Part shown: piece by piece, positions 34,100-43,390 of the stretch
Layout of the letters: each line of letters opens with the position of its first letter
Numbering within the stretch: position 1 is the stretch's first letter
DNA from: Methylobacterium sp. J-068
Lineage (GTDB): Bacteria > Pseudomonadota > Alphaproteobacteria > Rhizobiales > Beijerinckiaceae
Length of the DNA stretch: 64,000 bases
Direction of reading: 5' to 3'
Assembly: GCF_022829445.1 (NCBI RefSeq)
Contig: NZ_JAKSXY010000125.1
Coordinates: 1-64,000 of the forward strand
The notes under the pieces: generated by a model
What the model was told of the DNA's origin: nothing
What the model saw: the letters and a program-made list of their open reading frames with translations, nothing else
The model's database searches: none
Made by a program: the position numbers and the translations under genes

Positions 34100-34864
34100 T
34101 CAGAAAAGATCGCCCTGATCGTCCTCGTCGCTCGAGCGTGGCCGCTCCGCCGGCGCCGCGTCCTGCTCGGTACCGCCGGGCTGGGACGCGCCGACCGGCT
34201 CGATCAGGTCCGGCGCGTCGATGCGGGCATTGTTCACCCGCGAACTGACGGGGTCGAGGGTCAGCCATTCATCCGGACAGGGACGGCACAGGGTGACCGC
34301 CGCATCCGGCTCCACGCCGCGCGTGTCGAGCCAGGGCTCGACCTGTTCGGGCGACAGGATCGCGGGCATCCGGTCGTGGACGGCCGCCATGGTGCCGTTG
34401 GCATCGGTGGTAACGATGGCCGCCGTGTCCACCTCCGACCCGTCGGCGCCGAGCCAGTTCTCCCAGAGCCCGGCCAGGGCCATCGGCGCGCGGTCGGCGC
34501 GGCGGATCATGAACGGCGTCTTCGTGGCGCTTCGGCCCTTCCCCTCCCGGCGCCATTCGTAGAAGCCGTCGGCCAGGAAGACGCAGCGGCGATGGCGCAG
34601 GGCGCCCCGGAAGGTCGGCTTCTCGCGAAGCGTCTCGGCGCGCGCGTTGATGACGAGGGGAAAATCCTTCGGGTCCTTGACCCAGCTCGGCCACAGGCCC
34701 CAGCGCACCAGCCGGAATTGCCGGCGCTCGCCCTCGGCGAGCACCACGGGCACCGGTTGGGTCGGGGCCACGTTGTAGCGCGGCGGGAAGTTCGGGAGAT
34801 CCGCGTAGCCGTAGAAGGCCCGAAAGATCTCGGGGGCCTGGGCGATGAAGAAGCGTCCGCACAT
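34100..34864 (-). CDS. SRAP-domain DNA-protein crosslink sensor (YedK/HMCES)
   Basis: It forms a stable covalent thiazolidine with abasic sites in single-stranded DNA, shielding them. The 254-residue protein has all active residues: Cys2 in MCGRFFIA, Asn in PLVINARAET, Glu in DGFYEWRREG and His in AVHDRMPAIL. The C-terminal tail is acidic (ERPRSSDEDDQGDLF) and could bind a partner. It appears to be a single gene. Confidence 0.93.
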   Translation of the reverse strand: MCGRFFIAQAPEIFRAFYGYADLPNFPPRYNVAPTQPVPVVLAEGERRQFRLVRWGLWPSWVKDPKDFPLVINARAETLREKPTFRGALRHRRCVFLADGFYEWRREGKGRSATKTPFMIRRADRAPMALAGLWENWLGADGSEVDTAAIVTTDANGTMAAVHDRMPAILSPEQVEPWLDTRGVEPDAAVTLCRPCPDEWLTLDPVSSRVNNARIDAPDLIEPVGASQPGGTEQDAAPAERPRSSDEDDQGDLF

Positions 34865-34946
34865 GGCGGGACGATCCGCAATCCCGGCCCCATGAGCAAG
34901 GCCCCGGCGGCGCCGGAGCCCGCCGAGACCCAGGATTCGTCGGCGC

Positions 34947-36635
34947 TCAAGCCGCGCGCACGCTCGCGAGGAAGCGGCTCACCTCCCGACCGAGATGTGC
35001 CGACTGTCGCGAGAGCTCGGAGGCCGAAGCCAGCACCTGACTCGCCGCCGCGCCTGTCTCCTCGGCCGCGCCCGCCACGCCCGCGATGTTGGCCGTCACC
35101 TCGCCGGTGCCCATGGCGGCCTGCGCCACGTTGCGCACGATCTCCTGGGTCGCCGCGTCCTGCTCCTCGACGCCCGCCGCGATGGAGGTCGCCACCGCGC
35201 TGATCTCGCCGATCCGCGCGCGAATCGCCTCGATGGCGCTCACGCTCTCCACCGTGGCCCCCTGGATGCGGGCGATCTGGGTTCCGATCTCTTCCGTGGC
35301 GCGCGCCGTCTGGCCCGCGAGTTCCTTCACCTCGGTCGCCACCACGGCGAAGCCCCGGCCCGCCTCGCCGGCCCGCGCCGCCTCGATGGTGGCGTTGAGC
35401 GCCAGGAGGTTGGTCTGGCCGGCGATGTCCGAGATCAGCTTGACCACGTCGCCGATGCGCGCGGTCGCGCCGTTGAGTTCCTGGACCAGGGCGGCGGTGT
35501 TGCCCGCCTCGCGCACCGCCATGCCGGCGAGTTCGGCTGAGCCCTGCACCTGCCGCCCGATCTCCTGAACGGACGAACCGAGTTCCTCGGCGGCGGCCGC
35601 AACGGTCTCGACGTTCGAGGCCGCCTCCTCGGCCGCGGCCGCGACGGACCCGGACTGGCTCGCGGTCTGCGTCGCGGTGCCGCTCATCGCCTGCGCGGTC
35701 GCTTGCAGCTCACCGGCGGATTTGCCGACGGCGCTCACGATGGCGCCGACCGCACGCTCGAACCCGTCCGCCATCTCCTGCATCGCCTGCCGACGCTGCA
35801 CCTCGGCCCCCGCGCGGGCGAGCGCCGTCTCCTCTTCCAGACGTTTCATCCGGATCAGACCGTCCTTGAAGACCTGGATGGCGTCGGCGATGCGGCCGAT
35901 CTCGGTACCGGTGCCCTGATGCGGGATCTCCGCCGTCAGGTCCCCCGCGGTGAGGCGCGTCATCGGCCGGATGACGGAGTCGATGCCGTGCGTGATGCTG
36001 CGGATGATCAGGGTCGCGAGGAGGACCGCCAGGGAGACCGCGATCGCGAGGGCCGCGAGCGCGACCGTCTTCGTCTGCGCCGTGAGGGCGAGTCCGTCCG
36101 CTTCGGCGCGCTCGGCGCCCGCGTCGTTGATCTCGATCAGCTTCTCGAGCGCCGTGGAGGCGCGCCGGCGGGGCTCGACCCCATCCGAGAGATAGAGGCC
36201 GTAGGCTTCGCTCTTCTCGCCCGTGCGGGCGGCGACGACGATCCGGTCCGCGGTGGCGAAGAACCGCCCCACCTCGCCCTGGAACGTCGTGAAGTGACCG
36301 CGCTCCGTCTCGGAGCTGATCAGCCGCTCGTACGCCTTCGACAGGGTGCCGATCTGCTCGCGCCGCTTGGCCAGATCGCCTTCGATCTTCGCCAGATCCC
36401 CCGCATCCGTCGTCTGCGTCGCCCGCAGGAGGCTCGTGGTGTAGCGGGCGAGCGCGGTGTCTATCCGACCGCTCGTGCGGACACTCGGAAGCCAGTTGGC
36501 CTGGACGTCGGTCAGCAGGCCGTTCATCCGGTCGACGCCCGACATCCCGAGCCAGCCGATCATCAGGATGAACAGGGTGATCACGGCAAAACTGGCGACC
36601 AGCCGCGTCCGGATGGTCATGGTCTTCAGGGACAT
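34947..36635 (-). CDS. Methyl-accepting chemotaxis protein
   Basis: A 562-residue transmembrane receptor. A first membrane helix (LVASFAVITLFILMIGWLG) is followed by a periplasmic four-helix-bundle sensor of about 150 residues. The second helix (TVALAALAIAVSLAVLLATL) leads to HAMP (TRLTAGDLTAEIPHQGTGTE), and the cytoplasmic signalling tip is SDIAGQTNLLALNATIEAAR followed by GRGFAVVATEVKEL. It signals to CheA/CheW. ATG 36635 is chosen for GGAGCGGAACC upstream. There is no CheB/CheR-binding pentapeptide at the end. The ligand is unknown. Confidence 0.93.
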   Translation of the reverse strand: MSLKTMTIRTRLVASFAVITLFILMIGWLGMSGVDRMNGLLTDVQANWLPSVRTSGRIDTALARYTTSLLRATQTTDAGDLAKIEGDLAKRREQIGTLSKAYERLISSETERGHFTTFQGEVGRFFATADRIVVAARTGEKSEAYGLYLSDGVEPRRRASTALEKLIEINDAGAERAEADGLALTAQTKTVALAALAIAVSLAVLLATLIIRSITHGIDSVIRPMTRLTAGDLTAEIPHQGTGTEIGRIADAIQVFKDGLIRMKRLEEETALARAGAEVQRRQAMQEMADGFERAVGAIVSAVGKSAGELQATAQAMSGTATQTASQSGSVAAAAEEAASNVETVAAAAEELGSSVQEIGRQVQGSAELAGMAVREAGNTAALVQELNGATARIGDVVKLISDIAGQTNLLALNATIEAARAGEAGRGFAVVATEVKELAGQTARATEEIGTQIARIQGATVESVSAIEAIRARIGEISAVATSIAAGVEEQDAATQEIVRNVAQAAMGTGEVTANIAGVAGAAEETGAAASQVLASASELSRQSAHLGREVSRFLASVRAA

Positions 36636-36728
36636 GGTTCCGCTCCGAAAGCGTGACTCCACCCATCGGAGCACGCCGCGCGTCACGACCATGCCGCATC
36701 ATCCTTAACGGGATGCTTCGACTCTTCG

Positions 36729-37733
36729 CTACAGCCACCGTTTCCAGCGGAAGAAGACGTAGGGCAGAACCGCCGCGACGACCATCATGACCACCGCCAT
36801 CGGGTATCCCAATCCCCAATCGAGTTCCGGCATGGCCTTGAAGTTCATTCCGTAGATCGAAGCGATCAGCGTCGGCGGCATGAAGACCACCGCCATCACC
36901 GAGAACAGCTTGATGATGTTGTTCTGCTCGAGGTTCACGAGACCGAGGGTGGCGTCGAGGAGGAACTGGATCTTCGAGGACAGGAAGGTGGCGTGCTCCT
37001 CCAGCGATTGCAGGTCCCGCAGGGTCGAGCGCACGTCTTCCCGCAATTCGCGCGGCGCCTTGGCCGTGCGGTAGGTCGCCGAGAGCGACAGCAGGATCCG
37101 CTCCATCGAGACGAGGCTCTCGCGCTGCTTCGAGATCAGGTCGCCGTGGCGCCCGAGCGCCCGGAGGGTGTCCTGCAGGGCGGTGTTGCGGGCGCTCGGA
37201 TCCTCCTTCTCCTCGAAGATCTTGCCCGAGAGCCGGTCGATCCGCTCGCCCTGGAGCTGGAGCACGTCGGCCGCCCGGTCGATCACCGTCTCGATGAGGC
37301 CGGCCAGGATGGTCTCGCCGGACGGCGCCGCCGAGGGGCCGTTGCCCGTCGATCGCCCGGCCCGCTGCGTGTACATCCGGAAGGCCTGGGGCTCCTCGTA
37401 GCGGACCGTCACGAGGCGGCTGCCGCGCAGGATGAAGGTGATGCCGGCGAGTCCCGGCTCCTCGGACTCGCTGACCTTGCTCAGCACGCGGCCGGTCATG
37501 TACCGGGCGCCGTCCTCCACGTAGAGGAGTTCGGAGGGCTCGATGTCCTTCATCTCCTCCCGGGTCGGCACCGAGATGCCCATGAAGGCCTCGACCTTCA
37601 TGTCCTCCTCGCGGCTCGGGCGCACCATGTCGAGCCAGACGGTGTCGTCAGGGATCGCCTCCTGCAATTCGAGGGAACGGCGCTCGAGCAGGGTCTGCCC
37701 GGCGCCAGCGACCGGCTGGTGGATGAAGATCAC
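36729..37733 (-). CDS. CorA-family magnesium/divalent transporter
   Basis: A 334-residue inner-membrane channel. The cytoplasmic N-domain (LLERRSLELQEAIPDDTVWL) is followed by long helices and two C-terminal membrane helices. The first carries the signature IYGMNFKAMPEL (GMN plus MPEL), and the second ends YVFFRWKRWL. The start is taken as GTG 37733, since the homologous part begins there and the SDR gene ends 10 bases before it. It is the last gene of the acyl-CoA/SDR operon, which may be only positional. Confidence 0.9.
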   Translation of the reverse strand: MIFIHQPVAGAGQTLLERRSLELQEAIPDDTVWLDMVRPSREEDMKVEAFMGISVPTREEMKDIEPSELLYVEDGARYMTGRVLSKVSESEEPGLAGITFILRGSRLVTVRYEEPQAFRMYTQRAGRSTGNGPSAAPSGETILAGLIETVIDRAADVLQLQGERIDRLSGKIFEEKEDPSARNTALQDTLRALGRHGDLISKQRESLVSMERILLSLSATYRTAKAPRELREDVRSTLRDLQSLEEHATFLSSKIQFLLDATLGLVNLEQNNIIKLFSVMAVVFMPPTLIASIYGMNFKAMPELDWGLGYPMAVVMMVVAAVLPYVFFRWKRWL

Positions 37734-37743
37734 GCGGGATGTC

Positions 37744-38649
37744 TCAGGCGAAGGCCCCGGGAGGCGGTGTGCTCGCATCCGGCACGAAGAAGTCCGGCGC
37801 AAGAGGGATGCCGGGTGTGACGCGATATTTTGAAAAGTCCGTGACACCCTGCTCGGCCAGGAAGCTGTCGTCGATGAGGAAACGGCCCGTCGTCTCGCGG
37901 GCGTTCGAGCAGAACAGCGCGTGCGCGGCATCCGCCAGGATCTCGGGCGTGCGGCTCGCCTGCATCAGCGCCTCGCCGCCGAGGATGTTCCGGATGGCCG
38001 CCGTCGCGATGGTGGTGCGCGGCCACAGGGCGTTGACCGCGATGCCCTGGCGCTTCAACTCGCCCGCGAGCCCGAGCACGCAGAGCGACATGCCGTACTT
38101 GGCGATCGAGTAGGCGAGATGCGGCGCGAACCACTTCTCCGCCATGTCGAGGGGCGGCGACAGCATCACGATATGCGGGTTCTCGGCCTTCGCGAGGTGG
38201 GGAATCGTATATTTGCTGACCATGTAGGTGCCGCGCGTGTTGATGCCGTGCATCAGGTCGAAGCGCTTCATCTCGGTCTCGGGCGTCCGGCTCAGCGAGA
38301 TCGCGCTGGCGTTGTTCACCACGATGTCGATGCCCCCGAAGGTGTTCGCGGTGGTTTCGATCGCGGCGGCGACGCTGTCCTCGTCGCGGACGTCCACCAG
38401 CAGCGGCAGGGCGCGCCCGCCCGCCGCCTCGATCGCCGCGGCGGCCGTGTGGATGGTGCCTTCGAGCTTCGGATGCGGCGTGTCGGTCTTAGCCGCGATG
38501 GCGACGTTGGCGCCGTCCCGCGCCGCGCGCAGGCCGATCGCGAGGCCGATGCCGCGCGAGGCCCCGGTGATGAAGAGGGTCTTTCCCTCAAGTGACTTGC
38601 CCTCGAGTGATTTGCCCTCGGATATGTTGCCCTTCAGCGAACCGCCCAT
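37744..38649 (-). CDS. Short-chain dehydrogenase, HSDL2-like
   Basis: A 301-residue NAD(P)-dependent SDR. It has TLFITGASRGIGLAIGLRAA (TGxxxGIG), VDVRDEDSV, NNASAISL (NNAS) and HLAYSIAKYGMSL, the YxxxK catalytic pair. The Ser of the triad is in VMLSPPLDM. This matches the HSDL2/SDR13C group, whose substrates are probably fatty acyl derivatives. The N-terminus carries an unusual repeat of SLEGK units before the Rossmann fold. It is 3 bases from the preceding SDR gene in an operon with acyl-CoA dehydrogenase and enoyl-CoA hydratase. Confidence 0.9.
   Translation of the reverse strand: MGGSLKGNISEGKSLEGKSLEGKTLFITGASRGIGLAIGLRAARDGANVAIAAKTDTPHPKLEGTIHTAAAAIEAAGGRALPLLVDVRDEDSVAAAIETTANTFGGIDIVVNNASAISLSRTPETEMKRFDLMHGINTRGTYMVSKYTIPHLAKAENPHIVMLSPPLDMAEKWFAPHLAYSIAKYGMSLCVLGLAGELKRQGIAVNALWPRTTIATAAIRNILGGEALMQASRTPEILADAAHALFCSNARETTGRFLIDDSFLAEQGVTDFSKYRVTPGIPLAPDFFVPDASTPPPGAFA
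38585..38644 (-). repeat. Four 15-base tandem units at an SDR N-terminus
   Basis: The units are CCCTCAAGTGACTTG, CCCTCGAGTGATTTG, CCCTCGGATATGTTG and CCCTTCAGCGAACCG, decaying from first to last. On the minus strand they encode SLKGN-ISEGK-SLEGK-SLEGK just ahead of the Rossmann strand. The block looks like expansion of the first codons of the mature protein. Confidence 0.7.
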
Positions 38650-38652
38650 GTC

Positions 38653-39510
38653 TCAGTGCTCCTCGGAATCGATCTGGAAACGGGGCGGCCGGCTGCCGTC
38701 CGCGTCGGTGAAGCCGTAGGCGGCGGCGAGATCGCCGGCATGGAGGATGCCGCCCGCATGGGCGGCGACGTTCGGGTCGGCGGCGAGCGCGGCGAGCGCC
38801 CGGCCGGCATAGAGCGGGCTCTCGGTGGCACGGTCGGCATGGCCGATGTCGATGGCGCGCTCGGTGCGGACGAAGCCGGGCGAGATCGCCAGGGCCGTGA
38901 CGCCGTGCGGCGTCAGTTCCTGCGCGCAGGCGAAGGCGAGGCGGTTCGTGGTGGCCTTGGTCAGGTCGTAGAAGATGTCGCCGAGATAGCCGGGTCCGGT
39001 GTCGAAGGAGACGAAGGCCAACAGGCCGGATTTCGCCGAGACCATCGCGGGGGCGACCGCGCGGGCGAGCAGCAGGGCCGGGTAAGGGCCGCCGCCGAAG
39101 AAGTCCGAGAGCGGCTCGGCCGAACGGCGCCAGAACGGCGTGCCCCAGGCGGCGCCGTCGGCGTAGCGCTCGCCGTCATAGCCCTCGTTTCCACCCCAGA
39201 CGCTCGACACCGCGACGTCGATGCGGCCGAACCGGCGAAGAGCCCAGTGGACCAGGGTGTCGACCGCGCGCTCGCTGGTGTGGTCGCAGAGGTAGTGGTG
39301 GCCTTCGCCCCCGGCGGCATCGACCGCCCGCGCCGTATCCTCGATGGTCTCGGGCCGTCCTTCCGTGCGCGGCCCCGTCTCGCTGGAACGGGCCGTGACG
39401 ATCACGGTGGCACCGGCCTCGCCGAGGCCCCGCGCGAGGCCGCGCCCGACCCCGCGCGAGGCGCCGGCGACGAGGCAGATCCGTCCGCGAAGGTCCGGTG
39501 CGGCGCTCAC
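38653..39510 (-). CDS. Short-chain dehydrogenase/reductase
   Basis: A 285-residue SDR with CLVAGASRGVGRGLARGLGE (cofactor loop), the AVSSVWGGNEG region in place of the usual NNAG, the Ser in LLAFVSFDTGPG, and GDIFYDLTKATTNRLA (YxxxK). The SSVWGG loop is as in DHRS1-like SDRs. The ATG overlaps the stop of the enoyl-CoA hydratase gene (ATGA). It is likely a reductase in the same acyl-CoA or keto-acid pathway; the substrate is unknown. Confidence 0.88.
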   Translation of the reverse strand: MSAAPDLRGRICLVAGASRGVGRGLARGLGEAGATVIVTARSSETGPRTEGRPETIEDTARAVDAAGGEGHHYLCDHTSERAVDTLVHWALRRFGRIDVAVSSVWGGNEGYDGERYADGAAWGTPFWRRSAEPLSDFFGGGPYPALLLARAVAPAMVSAKSGLLAFVSFDTGPGYLGDIFYDLTKATTNRLAFACAQELTPHGVTALAISPGFVRTERAIDIGHADRATESPLYAGRALAALAADPNVAAHAGGILHAGDLAAAYGFTDADGSRPPRFQIDSEEH

Positions 39511-40265
39511 GCCGGTCTGGCTCGGTCGAGGAAGCGCGCGAAGGCGGCCTGGGCCTCCGGCGCGCGCAGGCGCTCCTCGAACGCGACGGCCTCGGCCTCG
39601 AGGGCGGCTTCCATCGCGGCCTGATCGCCTCGGATCAGCGCCCGCGTGGCCTGCACCGCGCCGCGCGGGAGCCCGGCCAGCCGCGCGCCCTGGGCGAGCG
39701 CGTGTTCCAGGAGGAGGTCGGCCGGCATCACGCCGTTGACGAGGCCGAGCCCGAGGGCCTCGTCCGCATCGAAGGGCCGGCTGAGCAGCAGCATCTCGGT
39801 CGCTCTCAGGAGCCCGACCCGGCGCGGCAGCAGGTAGCTGGAGGCCGCCTCCGGCACGAGGCCGAGTTCGACGAAGGGCATCCGGAAGCGCGCGGCCGGA
39901 CTGGCATAGACGAGGTCGCAGTGCAGGGTCAGCGTCGTCCCGATGCCCACCGCGATCCCGTCCACCGCCGCGACCATCGGCGTCCGGGTCCGGGCAAGCT
40001 GCCGGATGAACAGGAGCGCTGGTGCCTCGCCGAAGGGCTTGCGCGCGCCCGCGACGAAATCGGCCAGATCGTTGCCGGCGCTGAACGCGCCGGGCGTGCC
40101 CGCGAACACGATGGCGCCGACCGCATCCGAGGCGTCGGCCTGGATCAGGGCCTCCCGCATCGCATCGTACATGGCGCCGGTCAGCGCGTTCTTCTTCTCG
40201 GGCCTGTCGATGCGGATCAGGCGGACGCTGTCCGCCGTGTCCTGGATCGCGATGTGCTCGCTCAT
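39507..40265 (-). CDS. Enoyl-CoA hydratase/isomerase family protein
   Basis: A 252-residue crotonase-fold protein acting on acyl-CoA. The blocks are IDRPEKKNALTGAMYDAM, PGAFSAGNDLADF (oxyanion hole), VDGIAVGIGTTLTLHCDLVY and ELGLVPEAASSYLLPRRVG, where Glu is at the hydratase/isomerase position. GGGGGGAGGGCGATC before the ATG is a strong ribosome site. It follows the acyl-CoA dehydrogenase gene by 61 bases and overlaps the SDR gene, so the operon encodes a beta-oxidation-like series. Confidence 0.92.
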   Translation of the reverse strand: MSEHIAIQDTADSVRLIRIDRPEKKNALTGAMYDAMREALIQADASDAVGAIVFAGTPGAFSAGNDLADFVAGARKPFGEAPALLFIRQLARTRTPMVAAVDGIAVGIGTTLTLHCDLVYASPAARFRMPFVELGLVPEAASSYLLPRRVGLLRATEMLLLSRPFDADEALGLGLVNGVMPADLLLEHALAQGARLAGLPRGAVQATRALIRGDQAAMEAALEAEAVAFEERLRAPEAQAAFARFLDRARPA

Positions 40266-40326
40266 GATCGCCCTCCCCCCGTCCGGTGATCTCCGTGCAT
40301 CCGGGCCGTCTCCCGGAGCACGCCGC

Positions 40327-42090
40327 TCAATGCGCCAGGGCGAGGCCGGCATCGTCCGTGAAGCCGCCGCCGGCGATCACGCTCTCCTCCAGGCCGCTCG
40401 CGGCGGTCAGCAGGTTGTCGGCGAAGAAGCGCGCGAGGGCGATGCGGCCGGGCTGGGCCGGATCGGTGTCGCCGGCCTTCCGGGCCGCATTGGCCGCCAG
40501 CGCCGTCTGCGCGAGGCAGGCGCCCCCCTGGACCAGTCCGAACAGACGCAGGTAGGGCGTCGCGCCGGCCAGCGCCGCCTCCGGCCGGTTGGAGCCGAGC
40601 GCCTTCAACTGGAAGCTCGTCGCCCGGTCGAGGCTCTCGATTCCGGCGCGCAGGCGCGCGCCGATGGCGCCGTGGGCAGGATCGGCATCCTTGAGGAACC
40701 CCTCGGCGATCCGGCGCAGGCCCGCGATCTGCGCCCGCACCGTCGCGCCACCGTTCAGCGGGAGCTTGCGCGCGACGAGGTCGATGGCCTGGATGCCGTT
40801 GGTCCCCTCGTAGATGCCGAGGATGCGGGCGTCGCGCATGTGCTGGGCGGCGCCCGTCTCTTCGACGAAGCCCATCCCGCCATGGACCTGGACGCCGAGC
40901 GAGGTCACCTCGTTGGCGATGTCGGTGGAGAAGGCCTTGGCGACCGGCGTCAGCAGCGAGGCGCGGTCATGCGCCGCCTCGCCCTCCGGTCCGCGCGCGG
41001 CGTCGAGGGCTTCCGCCGTGAGATAGCAGATGCCGCGCGCGGCCTGCGTGTAGGCCTTCATGGTCAGCAGCATGCGCTGCACGTCGGCATGGGCCACGAT
41101 CGGGCTGGTCTCGGCGGCACCCGGCGCCTTGCCCTGGCGCCGGTCGCGGGCATAGGCCAAGGCCTGCTGGTAGGCCCGCTCGGCGATGCCGACGCCCTGC
41201 AGGCCGACGTTGAGCCGGGCCGAGTTCATCATCGTGAACATGCAGGCGAGGCCGCGATTCTCCTCGCCGATGAGCCAGCCGATGGCGCCCCCCGCGTCGC
41301 CGAAGGCCATGGAGCAGGTCGGAGAGCCGTGAATGCCGAGCTTGTGCTCGATGCCGGAGCAGCGCAGATCGTTGCGGCCGCCGTCCGGAAGCACCTTGGG
41401 GACGAGGAACAGGGAGATGCCGCGCGTGCCCGCCGGCGCATCCTTCAGCCGGGCCAGCACGAGGTGGACGATGTTGTCGGTGAGGTCGTGCTCGCCGTAG
41501 GTGATGTAGATCTTGGCACCGACGATCCGGTAGCTGCCGTCCCCGACCGGCTCGGCCCGGCTGCGCAGGAGCGCGAGGTCCGAGCCCGCCTGCGGCTCGG
41601 TGAGGTTCATGGTGGCGGTCCACTCGCCGGAGACCAGTTTGCCGAGATAGCGCGCCTTCAGCGCGTCCGAGCCATGCTGCGCCAGGGCCTCGATGCCACC
41701 CGCCGTCAGCAGCGGGCAAAGGCCGAAGGCGATGCTGGCCGCGTTCCACATCTCGGTGCAGGCGGCGTTGAGGACGAGGGGCAAGCCCTGCCCGCCATGG
41801 TCCGGATCGGCGCTGAGGCCGTTCCACCCGCCCTCGATCCAAGTCCGATAGGCCGCCTGCCAGCCCGGCGGCGTGGCGATCGCGCCCTCCGTCAGCGGCG
41901 TGCCGTGCCGATCTCCGACGCGGTTGAGCGGGGCGATCACCGCGTCGGCGACCTTGGCGGCCTCGCCGAGGATCGCCTCGGCGTCGTCGAGCCCGAGGTC
42001 GCCGTGGCGTCCTGAGGACAGGGCGGCCTCGAATCCGGCGACGTGGCGCAGGGCGAACAGCATGTCGGCGACCGGTGCGCGATAGGTCAT
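40327..42090 (-). CDS. Acyl-CoA dehydrogenase with C-terminal extension
   Basis: A 587-residue FAD enzyme that introduces a double bond into acyl-CoA, of the long DmdC/FadE5 type. It has WTATMNLTEPQAGSDLALLR (the acyl-CoA dehydrogenase middle-domain signature), KIYITYGEHDL, VQVHGGMGFVEETGAAQHMR and LGIYEGTNGIQAIDLVAR (region of the catalytic Glu). The last 120 residues form the extra C-terminal domain of this subfamily. It heads the minus-strand operon. DmdC acts on methylmercaptopropionyl-CoA, but relatives use many fatty acyl-CoAs, so the substrate is left open. Confidence 0.92.
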   Translation of the reverse strand: MTYRAPVADMLFALRHVAGFEAALSSGRHGDLGLDDAEAILGEAAKVADAVIAPLNRVGDRHGTPLTEGAIATPPGWQAAYRTWIEGGWNGLSADPDHGGQGLPLVLNAACTEMWNAASIAFGLCPLLTAGGIEALAQHGSDALKARYLGKLVSGEWTATMNLTEPQAGSDLALLRSRAEPVGDGSYRIVGAKIYITYGEHDLTDNIVHLVLARLKDAPAGTRGISLFLVPKVLPDGGRNDLRCSGIEHKLGIHGSPTCSMAFGDAGGAIGWLIGEENRGLACMFTMMNSARLNVGLQGVGIAERAYQQALAYARDRRQGKAPGAAETSPIVAHADVQRMLLTMKAYTQAARGICYLTAEALDAARGPEGEAAHDRASLLTPVAKAFSTDIANEVTSLGVQVHGGMGFVEETGAAQHMRDARILGIYEGTNGIQAIDLVARKLPLNGGATVRAQIAGLRRIAEGFLKDADPAHGAIGARLRAGIESLDRATSFQLKALGSNRPEAALAGATPYLRLFGLVQGGACLAQTALAANAARKAGDTDPAQPGRIALARFFADNLLTAASGLEESVIAGGGFTDDAGLALAH

Positions 42091-42211
42091 GATGGGTCCT
42101 CCCGCGCCTTGTTCGAGGTCGGCGCCTGTCCACGCGTGTTTGACGCAAGGCCCGGCCCGGCGCTAGGCCAAGCCCCGCCCCCGAGGGCACGTTGGTGAAG
42201 ATAGTTTAGAT

Positions 42212-43225
42212 ATGAACGATCTCGGGTCAATCCCCGATGACACCGCACGGAACCGGACGCGGCGCCTTCTCGACGATGCCGCTGGCGTGTCCGAAGCGGC
42301 GCGCCTGATCCGGAAGGGAAGCCTCGTCGGTTTCCCCACCGAGACGGTCTACGGCCTCGGCGCCGATGCCACGGATGCGACGGCTGTCGCGGGGATTTTC
42401 GCGGCGAAGGCCCGGCCCTCCTTCAACCCGCTGATCGCGCATGTCGCCGATCTCGAGGCGGCGCGGCGGGAGGGCGTGTTCGATGCGGCCGCCCTGCGGC
42501 TCGCCGAAGCGTTCTGGCCCGGACCGCTGACGCTCGTGCTGCCGGTTTCGCCGAATGGCCGCGTCTGCGATGTCGCCCGTGCCGGTTTGCCGAGCGTGGC
42601 CCTGCGCGTACCGGGCAACGGCACCGCGCGCGACCTTCTCCGGCAAGTCGACCGCCCCGTCGCGGCCCCCTCCGCCAACCGATCGGGGCGGGTGAGCCCG
42701 ACCACGGCCGACCATGTCCTCGCCGATCTCGATGGGCGCATCGCGGCGGTGCTCGATGGCGGCGAAACCGCGGTGGGCGTCGAATCCACCGTCGTTTCCT
42801 GCCTCGGCGGCCGGGTGCGCCTGTTGCGTCCCGGGGGCATCACCCGCGAAGCCCTCGCGGAACGCCTCGGCTTCGATCTTCCCGGGTCGGATCCGAGTCC
42901 CGGCGGCACCGCGCTCGTCGCGCCCGGTCTCCTCGCGTCCCACTACGCGCCACGGGCGCGGGTGCGCCTCGGTGCCGTGGCCGTCGAGACCGACGAGACG
43001 ATCCTGCTGTTCGGTTCCCGATCGCCGCCGGGCACGGACAAGGCACGCGGGCGGTTCAACCTCAGTCCCGCCGGAGACCTGACGGAAGCGGCATCCCGTC
43101 TCTTCTCGGCCCTGCGTCACCTCGATGCGATCGGCGCCGACGTCATCGCCGTCGTACCCATCCCCGAGACGGGCCTTGGGGAAGCCATCAACGACCGCCT
43201 GAGACGGGCCGCAGCGCCGCGCTGA
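42212..43225 (+). CDS. L-threonylcarbamoyladenylate synthase (Sua5)
   Basis: It makes threonylcarbamoyl-AMP for the t6A37 modification of ANN-decoding tRNAs. The 337-residue protein has the YrdC/TsaC domain (GFPTETVYGLGADA, KARPSFNPLIAHV, SVALRVPGNGTA, APSANRSGRVSPTTADHV) and then the C-terminal Sua5 domain (PGLLASHYAPRARVRL onward). It is the long Sua5 form rather than short TsaC. It is transcribed divergently from the acyl-CoA operon and followed by strong terminator hairpins. Confidence 0.94.
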   Translation: MNDLGSIPDDTARNRTRRLLDDAAGVSEAARLIRKGSLVGFPTETVYGLGADATDATAVAGIFAAKARPSFNPLIAHVADLEAARREGVFDAAALRLAEAFWPGPLTLVLPVSPNGRVCDVARAGLPSVALRVPGNGTARDLLRQVDRPVAAPSANRSGRVSPTTADHVLADLDGRIAAVLDGGETAVGVESTVVSCLGGRVRLLRPGGITREALAERLGFDLPGSDPSPGGTALVAPGLLASHYAPRARVRLGAVAVETDETILLFGSRSPPGTDKARGRFNLSPAGDLTEAASRLFSALRHLDAIGADVIAVVPIPETGLGEAINDRLRRAAAPR

Positions 43226-43280
43226 AATTATTTCGCGGATCGTTGGAACCGATCTGCGAGAAGACCGTTATCAACTCACG

Positions 43281-43344
43281 AAGGCCAGTTCAGCCCCCAA
43301 TGGCCTTTTCCCTTCCAGGGCTCGGAGCAATCCGAGCCTTTTTT
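43281..43344 (+). terminator. Tandem Rho-independent terminators after sua5
   Basis: The first hairpin is AAGGCCA (43281-43287) with TGGCCTT (43301-43307) followed by TT. The second is GGCTCGGA (43319-43326), loop GCAA, TCCGAGCC (43331-43338), then six T. The second is a textbook plus-strand terminator. Confidence 0.9.
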
Positions 43345-43390
43345 CTTGCCCGGGTGAAAATCGCTCGCGGACGGCCGTGAGCCGAGCGGG

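Noticed and set aside
39943..42015. 690-codon plus-strand open frame across the acyl-CoA operon
   Set aside because: No domain or ribosome site, and it is fully antisense to a convincing acyl-CoA dehydrogenase and enoyl-CoA hydratase.
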